Source of the DNA: DASPXY01 sp038227745
GTDB taxonomy: Bacteria > Planctomycetota > Planctomycetia > Gemmatales > Gemmataceae
Length of the DNA stretch: 7,357 bases
Direction: 5' to 3'
Assembly (NCBI GenBank): GCA_038227745.1
Contig: JBBRPS010000523.1
Coordinates: forward strand, 1 to 7,357
The stretch's first letter is position 1. Each line of letters starts with the position of its first letter. Positions 1-5,719 of this stretch are shown here, piece after piece. The notes beneath the pieces were generated by a model. That model worked only from the letters and a program-made list of their open reading frames with translations, did no database searches and had not been told where the DNA came from. Both the position numbers and the translations under genes were made by a program.

Positions 1-76
1 CGCCACACCCGCCGCACGCGGTTCTGCGAACCGCGTGCGGCCGCCACACCCGCCGCACGCGGTTCTGCGAACCGCG
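1..76. repeat. Tandem 41-bp REP-like palindromic repeat, second copy truncated
   Basis: Two direct copies of a 41-bp unit start at 1 and 42, each opening with CGCCACACCC. In the first copy GCCGCACGCGGTTC (11-24) and GAACCGCGTGCGGC (28-41) are perfect reverse complements separated by the 3-nt loop TGC, so the unit can form a 14-bp GC-rich hairpin on either strand. The second copy is identical through GAACCGCG (about 76) and then changes to GCTAAGCGG, losing the rest of its right arm exactly where the inverted-repeat element at 81-200 begins. The array may continue left of the window. It resembles bacterial REP/BIME-type intergenic palindromes, but no family can be assigned from this alone. Confidence 0.75.
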
Positions 77-80
77 GCTA

Positions 81-200
81 AGCGGCTGTAAAAAAATAAC
101 TTCAGTGAATCGCCACGAAAGACTCGATTTTCCTTGGAAAAACACAGAGGTTGTCGCATCGCTCCTGGCAAATCACTGAAGTTATTTTTTTACAGCCGCT
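81..200. mobile_element. MITE-like element with long terminal inverted repeats
   Basis: Positions 81-108 and 173-200 are perfect 28-bp inverted repeats; the arm begins AGCGGCTGTA, followed by an A tract and TAACTTCAGTGA. With two mismatches the arms extend to 35 bp each (81-115 and 166-200). The central 50 bp (116-165) has no ORF worth reporting. GCTAA occurs at both ends (77-81 and 198-202), which would fit a short target duplication (TA, TAA or longer) partly shared with the arm. Size, long inverted repeats, AT-rich inner arms in a GC-rich setting, and the broken palindromic repeat beside it all suggest a non-autonomous insertion. It could instead serve as, or have been recruited as, a terminator for arfB, whose stop codon is only 13 bp from its right end. 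The parent transposase family is unknown. Confidence 0.6.
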
Positions 201-213
201 AAACGAAGGCATG

Positions 214-633
214 TCACTCGTCGGCGGGCAGTTGCCGTCCCTGCTTCGTCGATGCGCGACGCTTCTTCGCCTGTAGCCGCCGTTCGCGCGAGCCGCGCGT
301 CGGCCGCGATGCCCGCCGCGGCTTCGGCACCGTCGCCGCCTCCAGCAACATCGCGATCAGCTTGTCTAGGCAGTCCTGCCGGTTCTTCTCCTGGTCGCGG
401 TAGCGCTGCGAGTTCATCACCAGCACCCCTTCCGTCGTGATCCGCCGCCGCTGCAGCGTCCGCAGGCGCACCTTCACCGCCTCCGGCACACTCGGGCTCG
501 CCGCCAGGTCCCAGTGCAGCACCGCTTTGCTCGCCACCTTGTTCACGTTCTGCCCGCCCGGCCCGCCCGAGCGGGCGAAGCTCCAGACGAACTCATCCTC
601 GGGAACGCGGATCGCCTCGTTGACTTCCAGCAT
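214..633 (-). CDS. arfB: Alternative ribosome-rescue factor ArfB (peptidyl-tRNA hydrolase, YaeJ family)
   Basis: This 139-residue protein is a release-factor-like hydrolase that frees ribosomes stalled on mRNAs lacking a stop codon by cleaving peptidyl-tRNA in the P site. The catalytic GGQ motif is plain in SGGPGGQNVNK, with G26-G27-Q28. The C-terminal tail (about 104-133) is very basic, with KPRR, RPTRGSRERR and AKKRR. That is the pattern of the ArfB tail, which enters the empty mRNA channel, and it separates ArfB from full release factors RF1/RF2, which carry extra domains. The length is about that of E. coli ArfB (140). The start at 633 gives a compact RF-like N-terminus; the GGCGGG stretch upstream is only a weak ribosome-binding site. 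The gene stands alone, is divergent from the phosphatase-like gene, and ends against the inverted-repeat element. Nothing in it looks damaged. Confidence 0.93.
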   Translation of the reverse strand: MLEVNEAIRVPEDEFVWSFARSGGPGGQNVNKVASKAVLHWDLAASPSVPEAVKVRLRTLQRRRITTEGVLVMNSQRYRDQEKNRQDCLDKLIAMLLEAATVPKPRRASRPTRGSRERRLQAKKRRASTKQGRQLPADE

Positions 634-760
634 GTGTCACCCGCCGTCACGATTGCCGCCGATTTTTCCAAAGATCCCACCGCGGACGGCGAATACCTCA
701 TATGAACCCGCCCACAAACCGGCCGCACCTTTTCCGCAACCAGTGACCCGCACCATCGGG

Positions 761-766
761 TATACT
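761..766 (+). promoter_or_regulatory. Candidate -10 element for the phosphatase-like operon
   Basis: TATACT matches the sigma-70 -10 consensus at 5 of 6 positions. It lies in the 188-bp divergent spacer between arfB and the phosphatase-like gene, about 55 bp before the ATG at 822. At 17-bp spacing the -35 position reads AACCAG, a poor match, and there is no TG extension, so activator help or a different sigma factor would be needed if the site is real. An AGGGTGG at 809-815, 6 nt before the ATG, is a reasonable ribosome-binding site for the gene. Confidence 0.45.
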
Positions 767-821
767 GAGTGATTACACGGATTGACGAACTCGCACAACA
801 ACTCTTTCAGGGTGGCTCGCC

Positions 822-2114
822 ATGTCCGCTCCCATTGACCGCCGACGCTTCTTGCAAACCACCGCCGGCCTCGGCGCCCTCGCCGCCGGCCTGTCGGTCA
901 GCGCCGACCGCCCCGGCAACCCGCCCGGCGCCGCCCCCGGCGCTGCCGCCGACCCGGACGTCGTCTTCCCCTGGAACGACCAGGTCCTGCCGCCGTACCC
1001 GTCGAGCCGGCCGCGCGTCATCCTCATCCGCTTCGGCGGCGGCGTGCGCCGGCAGGAGACCATCGCCGACCCCGACCGCACCTGGTGCCCGTTCGTCTAC
1101 CACGAACTCTACCGCAACAAGGGCATCCTGCTCAACAACGTTGAGATCGAGGACGGCCCCGGCGTCATCACCAGCCACGGCGAGGGCACCCTGTACATCC
1201 TTACCGGCAAGTACGAGGCGTACAAGGACGTTCACGGCCGGTTCCTGGGCAACCGCTTCGAGGCGCGCGTGCCGACCATCTTCGAGTACCTGCGCAGTAC
1301 CTACACCATCCCAGCGCACGAGGCCCTGATCGTCAATGGCGAGGACCGCATCGACGAGGACTATTTCACCTTCAGCAACTGCCCGCACTACGGCGTCCGC
1401 TACCGTTCGACCGTCCTCAGCCTGCACCGCTTCAAGAGCTTCATGCTCCGCGATGAGCTGGCCAACGGCCGCTGGACGCGCTCCGGGCGCGCCGCCCTGA
1501 CCGAGCAGGAACGGCACGCCAAACAGGTGGAACTGCGACTGATGGAAGACCGCGGCGACCGCGTCCGCGACCAGCACGGCGCCAGCCCGGAACTCGACGC
1601 CTTCTGGGAGCGCTGGCGTTCCCATTACGGCACCGCCGGCTTCGTCAACCCGCGCGGCGACCGCCTGCTGACCACGCTGTCGCTGTGGGCGCTGCGGCAC
1701 CTGCGGCCCAAGCTGCTGATGATCAACTACCAGGACCCCGATTACGTCCACTGGGGCAACCGCAACTTCTACACGCGCGCCATCGCGGTCATCGACGAGG
1801 GCATCCGCGAGATCTACAACGCCGTGCAGAGCGACGAGGAGTACCGCGACAACACCGTCTTCCTCATCGTACCGGACTGCGGCCGCGACAGCAGCCGCGG
1901 CATGCCCATTCCGTACCAGCACCACTTCAACTCGCGCAGCGCGCGCGAGGTCTTCGTGATCGCCGCCGGGCCGGGGATCGTGCGCTCGCCGACCCAGGTG
2001 GACCGCAAGGCCCAGCAGTGCAGCGTCGCCGCCAGCGTCGGCCGGATCATGGGCTTCGAGACCCCCCGCGTCGATCAAGGCGCCGGCTTGCTCCAGGAGA
2101 TTCATCGGTCATGA
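822..2114 (+). CDS. Tat-exported alkaline-phosphatase-superfamily protein (atypical metal site)
   Basis: 430 residues. The N-terminus has a twin-arginine signal: RRRFLQ at 7-12, then a hydrophobic Ala/Gly/Leu stretch to about residue 28, so the protein is probably exported folded. The body reads as an alkaline phosphatase/sulfatase-type fold: a first strand VILIRFGGG (66-74), a metal-type segment DPDYVHWG (305-312), a strand plus loop VFLIVPDCGRD (346-356), and QHHFNSRSAREVFVIAAGPGI (366-386, central part), which resembles the last His site before a core strand. Three points are odd against family norms. The first-strand Asp is replaced by Gly (FGGG). The usual D-x3-H appears as D307-x2-H310. 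The usual Asp-His pair is Asp-Cys (D352, C353). A Thr at 80 could be the nucleophile, but this is a guess. It may act on an unusual substrate, bind fewer metals, or be catalytically inactive. AGGGTGG lies 6 nt upstream. The stop overlaps the next start (ATGA), indicating an operon. Confidence 0.75.
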   Translation: MSAPIDRRRFLQTTAGLGALAAGLSVSADRPGNPPGAAPGAAADPDVVFPWNDQVLPPYPSSRPRVILIRFGGGVRRQETIADPDRTWCPFVYHELYRNKGILLNNVEIEDGPGVITSHGEGTLYILTGKYEAYKDVHGRFLGNRFEARVPTIFEYLRSTYTIPAHEALIVNGEDRIDEDYFTFSNCPHYGVRYRSTVLSLHRFKSFMLRDELANGRWTRSGRAALTEQERHAKQVELRLMEDRGDRVRDQHGASPELDAFWERWRSHYGTAGFVNPRGDRLLTTLSLWALRHLRPKLLMINYQDPDYVHWGNRNFYTRAIAVIDEGIREIYNAVQSDEEYRDNTVFLIVPDCGRDSSRGMPIPYQHHFNSRSAREVFVIAAGPGIVRSPTQVDRKAQQCSVAASVGRIMGFETPRVDQGAGLLQEIHRS

Positions 2115-3424
2115 GCACCTCGCACCTTCCCGAAGCTCTGCCGATCGACGCGGGGGCGTTCCCCGTGGCCGAGCCGATCCCGTCGGCCCTGCCCGTGCGC
2201 CGTCCCTCCACGGCAATCCGTCACCCTGTACTGCACGGCTTCGCCGTGCTCTTCGGCTGGATCTGGCGCTGGTACGTCGGCGCCGTGATGTGCTTCAACT
2301 GGTTCGTCGTCAGCTATTTCACCAGCATCGTCGCGGTGGGCTGGTCCTACCGCTGGATGCAGGCGATCGTGCTGCGCGGCTGGTGGAAGCAGAGCCCGAG
2401 GCGGCGCGAGGGGACATTCGCGGACTTCTGCGACTCCCTCGGCCAGGACGGCCCGGTGCCGCGGCCGCGCTGGTTCCTGCGCGAGCGCCTCACGACGGCG
2501 ATCGACCACCCGACGCGCGGCGGCACACCACCCAGCGGCCTCCGCAAGGTCGGCCGCGCCCTGTCGCTGCCGTGGTATTCCCTCTGGGTGAACTTCAAGA
2601 CCGGGCTGGCCGGCCTGTTCTGCACGTACCTGCTGACCGGCTGGGGCTGCCTGCTGATGGCGTTCGGCTGGGAGTACGGCTGGCTCACCTCGATCAACCG
2701 CTATTACGAGCAGGCCTTCGTCGGTGTCAGCACGTTCCTTCTCGGTGCGCTGCTGTTCATCCTCGCGATGTTCTACGTGCCCATGGCGCAGGCGCACCAG
2801 GCCGCGACGGGCCAGGCGCGGGCGTTCTTCGAGTTCCGCTTCGTCCGGCGCCTGGTGCGGGCGCGGCTGACGGCCTACATCGGCCTGGCCGCCCTGACCG
2901 GCTTTACGTCGCTCGTGCTGATGATCGTGGTGCTGAGCCTCACGGTGAGCGAGAACTTCCCCGGCAACGACCGCTCGCTCTCGCCGCAGGAGGGTCTGGC
3001 AATTTTCTGGCAGTATTTCTTCTGGTTCACGCTGCTGCTGCTGTTCCCGCTGTACCTGCTGCAGCGCTTCGTGGCGGCGGTGGTCTACCGCTCCGCGGTC
3101 CTCAAGGTCCTGCGACAGGGCAAGGTCACCCAGGCCGAGTTGAACCCCGTCCTCCGCGGCTGGCTCGACAAGATGGACCTGAGAATCATCCCCCGGGCGG
3201 AGACGGTCGGCCTGGGCTGGTACGCCCGGCTGACGACGCGGTTCGCGTACCGGCGCGTGCTGTTCACCGCGCTGTTCCTGCTGTGGCTGGCCTTCACCTT
3301 CCGCCTCCTCGTCGGCCACTTTTTACGCTCGCAACCGGTCGTCGGCTTCCTGAATCAGCCGATGATCCAGCTGCCGTGCTTCGACTTCATCCCCGATCAC
3401 CTGTACCTGGGGAGGAATGAGTAA
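2111..3424 (+). CDS. Polytopic membrane protein of unknown function
   Basis: 437 residues; I do not recognise the family. The start at 2111 is chosen because its ATG overlaps the upstream TGA as ATGA and AGGAGA (2095-2100) precedes it by 10 nt, which suggests translational coupling; the open frame running further left is out-of-frame sequence within the phosphatase-like gene. After a Pro-rich 40-residue N-terminus, hydrophobic segments lie at roughly 42-80 (one or two spans), 163-186, 203-226, 253-278, 299-325 and 383-402, so six or seven membrane passes. A charged loop (about 92-150) separates the first spans from the rest, and a basic stretch around 240-254 (FRFVRRLVRAR) should be cytoplasmic. 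The C-terminus ends in a Pro/Phe-containing non-membrane tail. There are no Walker, transporter-signature or catalytic motifs I can name. Its tight link to an exported phosphatase-like protein suggests a joint role at the cell envelope, but that is only inference. Confidence 0.85.
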   Translation: MSTSHLPEALPIDAGAFPVAEPIPSALPVRRPSTAIRHPVLHGFAVLFGWIWRWYVGAVMCFNWFVVSYFTSIVAVGWSYRWMQAIVLRGWWKQSPRRREGTFADFCDSLGQDGPVPRPRWFLRERLTTAIDHPTRGGTPPSGLRKVGRALSLPWYSLWVNFKTGLAGLFCTYLLTGWGCLLMAFGWEYGWLTSINRYYEQAFVGVSTFLLGALLFILAMFYVPMAQAHQAATGQARAFFEFRFVRRLVRARLTAYIGLAALTGFTSLVLMIVVLSLTVSENFPGNDRSLSPQEGLAIFWQYFFWFTLLLLFPLYLLQRFVAAVVYRSAVLKVLRQGKVTQAELNPVLRGWLDKMDLRIIPRAETVGLGWYARLTTRFAYRRVLFTALFLLWLAFTFRLLVGHFLRSQPVVGFLNQPMIQLPCFDFIPDHLYLGRNE

Positions 3425-3528
3425 CCGGGTCGTTTCGCCGCGCTCCGCTGCGTGGCGTTGCCAGGACCAGACGCAAGCCACTCGACCGTCTCGCCGCCGG
3501 CCCATTCCCCCCGCGCCGGAAACCGGCC

Positions 3529-3556
3529 TTCGCGCAACCGCCGCCGTCGTTATAAT
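3529..3556 (+). promoter_or_regulatory. Candidate sigma-70 promoter for the desaturase gene
   Basis: A perfect TATAAT lies at 3551-3556, rare in this GC-rich sequence, and would place transcription start near 3562-3564. The best -35 match is TTCGCG (3529-3534) at 16-bp spacing, which is only a half match to consensus. The site lies inside the reading frame that would be translated from ATG 3417, and so argues that the region before 3606 is untranslated leader, and that the desaturase is transcribed separately from the upstream operon. Confidence 0.6.
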
Positions 3557-3593
3557 CGCGCCGCTTTTTGCCTCGCTGCGCCCCGGAACAGGG

Positions 3594-3601
3594 AAAGGAG
3601 G
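3594..3601 (+). promoter_or_regulatory. Strong ribosome-binding site fixing the desaturase start
   Basis: AAAGGAGG is a near-perfect complement of the 16S rRNA 3' end and lies 4 nt (CCCC) before ATG 3606. It is the best Shine-Dalgarno sequence in the window, and decides the start at 3606 over the in-frame ATG at 3417. Confidence 0.8.
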
Positions 3602-3605
3602 CCCC

Positions 3606-4520
3606 ATGCGCAGAACCCGTCCGTTCTTCCGCTATTCCCCCTGGGACGCGCTGCTGGTCCTGAGCGGGATCGGTATCGTCGCCCTGCTGTTGTGGTCGTT
3701 TCTCTGCTTCGACCGCCTGTCGTGGTGGGTGACGGCCCTGGCGTTCGCCGCCGCCGCCGGGTCGTACTGCTGGAACCTGCAGTGCATCTCGCACAACTTC
3801 ATCCACAACCCGTATTTCAGCAGCGTCTGGCTCAACCGCGCCTTCAGCGTCCTCGAGACCCTCGCCCTCGGCGTGCCGCACCTGCTTTACCACCATTACC
3901 ACCTCAACCACCACTGGGGCGACAACGACGCCAAGGGGCCCGACGGCAGCACCCGCGACTGGTCGTCCATCTACCGTCACAGCAAGGGCGACGGACCGGA
4001 GCCGTTCTGGCGCTACTGCCTCCTCAGCTTCTGGCGCGTCGAGGTGGGCGCGGTGCTGCGCGTGACCGCCCGGCACGGCTGGAAGCACCTGGTGCAGCTG
4101 GCCATCGAGACGGCGGTGCTGGCCGCCTTCTGGGTCTGGATGCTCTGCGCGGACTGGCGCTACTTCGCCTTCTTCTACCTGCCCTCGTACTACCTTGGCT
4201 GGGTGATGAGCTACGCCGAGGGCTACCTGGAGCACTACCGCTGTCAGCCGGGCAACCCCTACGCCAACTCCGTCAGCTCGTACAACCGGCTGTACAACTT
4301 CCTCTGGTTCAACAACGGCTACCACCAGGAGCACCACTGGGACCCCAAGGTCCACTGGACCCAAATGGACGAGCTGCACCACCGGATCGAGCCGCATCTC
4401 ATCGCCAACCACACGCGCGTTCTGCGCGGCCCACACCTCACCGCCCTGATCGAGGACTGGTGGGCGGAGAGAAACAAGAAGCCGACCCCACCGCCGATTG
4501 AGCGGCGCCGGGCGGCGTAG
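3606..4520 (+). CDS. Membrane fatty acid desaturase family protein
   Basis: 304 residues from ATG 3606, chosen over 3417 because of the AAAGGAGG and TATAAT just upstream and because the extra 63 residues look like random, Arg/Pro-rich sequence. It is a non-haem di-iron membrane enzyme that would use O2 and electrons from a ferredoxin- or cytochrome-type donor to desaturate, or possibly hydroxylate, a lipid chain. All three histidine boxes are present: HNFIH (63-67), HHYHLNHH (96-103) and HQEHH (240-244). Hydrophobic segments at about 14-36, 40-58, 163-181 and 186-204 bracket the boxes as in the family, which places all the histidines on one face. Carotenoid hydroxylases/ketolases and other lipid hydroxylases share this histidine layout, so the substrate cannot be named. 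No reductase or ferredoxin gene lies next to it. The heptamer hairpin at 4528-4608 begins 8 bp past the stop and may end the transcript. Confidence 0.88.
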   Translation: MRRTRPFFRYSPWDALLVLSGIGIVALLLWSFLCFDRLSWWVTALAFAAAAGSYCWNLQCISHNFIHNPYFSSVWLNRAFSVLETLALGVPHLLYHHYHLNHHWGDNDAKGPDGSTRDWSSIYRHSKGDGPEPFWRYCLLSFWRVEVGAVLRVTARHGWKHLVQLAIETAVLAAFWVWMLCADWRYFAFFYLPSYYLGWVMSYAEGYLEHYRCQPGNPYANSVSSYNRLYNFLWFNNGYHQEHHWDPKVHWTQMDELHHRIEPHLIANHTRVLRGPHLTALIEDWWAERNKKPTPPPIERRRAA

Positions 4521-4527
4521 TCTCCCC

Positions 4528-4608
4528 GAAATCCGAAATCCGAAGAAGAAAGCCCGAAACAGGAAACCATCTTGTTTGGGTCATTTCTCCCTTCGGATTT
4601 CGGATTTC
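4528..4608. repeat. Inverted ATCCGAA-heptamer repeat, possible terminator hairpin
   Basis: GAAATCCGAAATCCGAAG (4528-4545) and CTTCGGATTTCGGATTTC (4591-4608) are perfect 18-bp inverted repeats, each with about two and a half units of a 7-bp repeat (AATCCGA). Inside the 45-nt loop CCCGAAACA (4553-4561) can pair with TGTTTGGG (4573-4580) with one bulge, so an extended hairpin is possible. The position, 8 bp after the desaturase stop and before the NHL gene, suits a transcript end, but no U-tract follows. I recall similar ATCCGAA runs scattered through planctomycete intergenic DNA, so it may be a dispersed repeat instead. The rest of 4521-4684 shows no gene. Confidence 0.65.
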
Positions 4609-4684
4609 CCCTGCGGGTGACGCTCGGACCTGTTAGCCTTACTGCTGAACTGCTGAAGGCCCCCGGTCCCAGGGTTATCCCGTG

Positions 4685-5623
4685 ATGCACCGCACCCGCA
4701 CTCGGCGCGTCCTCCGTCCCTTTCTCTGCTTGCCCGTCTTGCTGACCCTGCTGGCGGGGGGCTGTGGCGGCAAACGCCCGGAGCCGGAAGTCGTCTGGGG
4801 GCGGCGCGGCGTGCAGGGCGGCGATCTGGTCAAGCCGCGCGCCGCCGCCATCGACGGCCGCGACCGCCTTTACATCGTGGACTGGACCGCGCGCATCCAG
4901 GCCTTCGACCGCGACGGCAAGTACCTCGGCGTGACCTGGACCACGCCCGACTACCGCAACGGCCGGCCCAGCGGCCTGAGCATCGACCGCGACGGCAACC
5001 TCCTCGTCAGCGATTCGCACTACCACTGCCTGCGCATCTACTCGCCCGAGGGCAAGCTGCTGCGCACCCTCGGCGGTAAGGCCGGCACCGAGCCGGGACA
5101 GCTCGGCTACATCAGCGACGCCGTGCAGGACCGCGACGGCTATTACTACGTGGCGGAGTTCGGCGAGACGCAGCGGATCACCAAGCTCGACGCGGACGGC
5201 CGCTTCGTCGCCTGCTGGGGCAGCCCGGGGACCGAGCCGGGCGAGTTCGCCCGCATCCGCGCCCTGGCCCTGGGGCCGGACGGCTACCTCTACGCCGCCG
5301 ACGCCTGCAACCATCGCATCCAGGTGTTCACGCGCGACGGCAAGCTGGTGCGGCACTGGGGCAAGGCGGGCAAGGAGCCGGGCCAGCTGTCGTATCCCTA
5401 CGACCTGGCGTTCGCACGCGACGGCAAGCACCTGTACGTCGTGGAGTACGGCAACAACCGCGTGCAGAAGTTCACACCGGAGGGCACGTCGGTGGGCACC
5501 TGGGGCGGTGCGGGGCGCGGCCGCGGTCAGTTCGCCAGCCCCTGGGCGCTGGTCGTCGATAGCCAGGGGCGCGTTCACGTCATCGACAGCGAGAACGACC
5601 GCGTCCAGCGCATCCATTTCTGA
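4685..5623 (+). CDS. NHL-repeat six-bladed propeller lipoprotein
   Basis: 312 residues from ATG 4685; a GTG directly before it (4682) is in frame and could also start translation. The basic N-terminus (RTRTRR), a hydrophobic core and LLAGGC ending at Cys27 make a lipoprotein-type signal, slightly off the usual lipobox because position -2 is Gly. The rest is six NHL-type repeats starting near residues 50, 96, 143, 190, 238 and 285, each with a core such as GYLYAADACNHRIQVFTRDGK or GRVHVIDSENDRVQRI. Six repeats complete a closed beta-propeller that ends with the protein. NHL propellers bind ligands or partners, and some act as lyases; no catalytic residues can be assigned here. It would be membrane-anchored and face the periplasm. 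No good ribosome-binding site is visible. The gene is 96 bp before the MFS gene on the same strand, but a promoter candidate lies between them. Confidence 0.87.
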   Translation: MHRTRTRRVLRPFLCLPVLLTLLAGGCGGKRPEPEVVWGRRGVQGGDLVKPRAAAIDGRDRLYIVDWTARIQAFDRDGKYLGVTWTTPDYRNGRPSGLSIDRDGNLLVSDSHYHCLRIYSPEGKLLRTLGGKAGTEPGQLGYISDAVQDRDGYYYVAEFGETQRITKLDADGRFVACWGSPGTEPGEFARIRALALGPDGYLYAADACNHRIQVFTRDGKLVRHWGKAGKEPGQLSYPYDLAFARDGKHLYVVEYGNNRVQKFTPEGTSVGTWGGAGRGRGQFASPWALVVDSQGRVHVIDSENDRVQRIHF

Positions 5624-5649
5624 AGAATCGCGAGCTGGGGCGCGGTACA

Positions 5650-5678
5650 TTGACCCGTGCCCCCCGGCAGGGTAGCCT
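5650..5678 (+). promoter_or_regulatory. Candidate promoter for the MFS transporter
   Basis: TTGACC (5650-5655), a 5-of-6 match to the -35 consensus, is followed after exactly 17 bp by TAGCCT (5673-5678), a 3-of-6 match to the -10. It sits between the NHL gene stop and the MFS start, and would give a leader of about 35 nt. The -10 is weak, so the call is tentative. Confidence 0.4.
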
Positions 5679-5719
5679 GACACCATATCCCCCGGCCCGA
5701 CTCCCACCCGTGAGCCGCC

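Noticed and set aside
1..76. CRISPR array at the left edge
   Set aside because: The two copies are directly contiguous with no variable spacer between them and each is a full palindrome, which is the pattern of a REP-like tandem repeat.
807..2105. 432-codon minus-strand open frame opposite the phosphatase-like gene
   Set aside because: It mirrors the plus-strand gene nearly end to end, is low-complexity Ala/Val/Asp-rich, and lacks any recognisable motif; the plus frame has a Tat signal and fold-like segments.
2102..3319. 405-codon minus-strand open frame opposite the membrane protein gene
   Set aside because: It is composed mostly of Arg, Glu, Gln, Ala and His, typical of antisense of a hydrophobic GC-rich gene.
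3515..3527. GCCGG-AAA-CCGGC hairpin after the membrane protein gene as a terminator
   Set aside because: The stem is only 5 bp and no U-tract follows; short GC palindromes of this kind are expected by chance here.
3387..4436. 349-codon frames on both strands over the desaturase gene
   Set aside because: Only the frame starting at 3606 carries the three histidine boxes; the other frames are compositional shadows.
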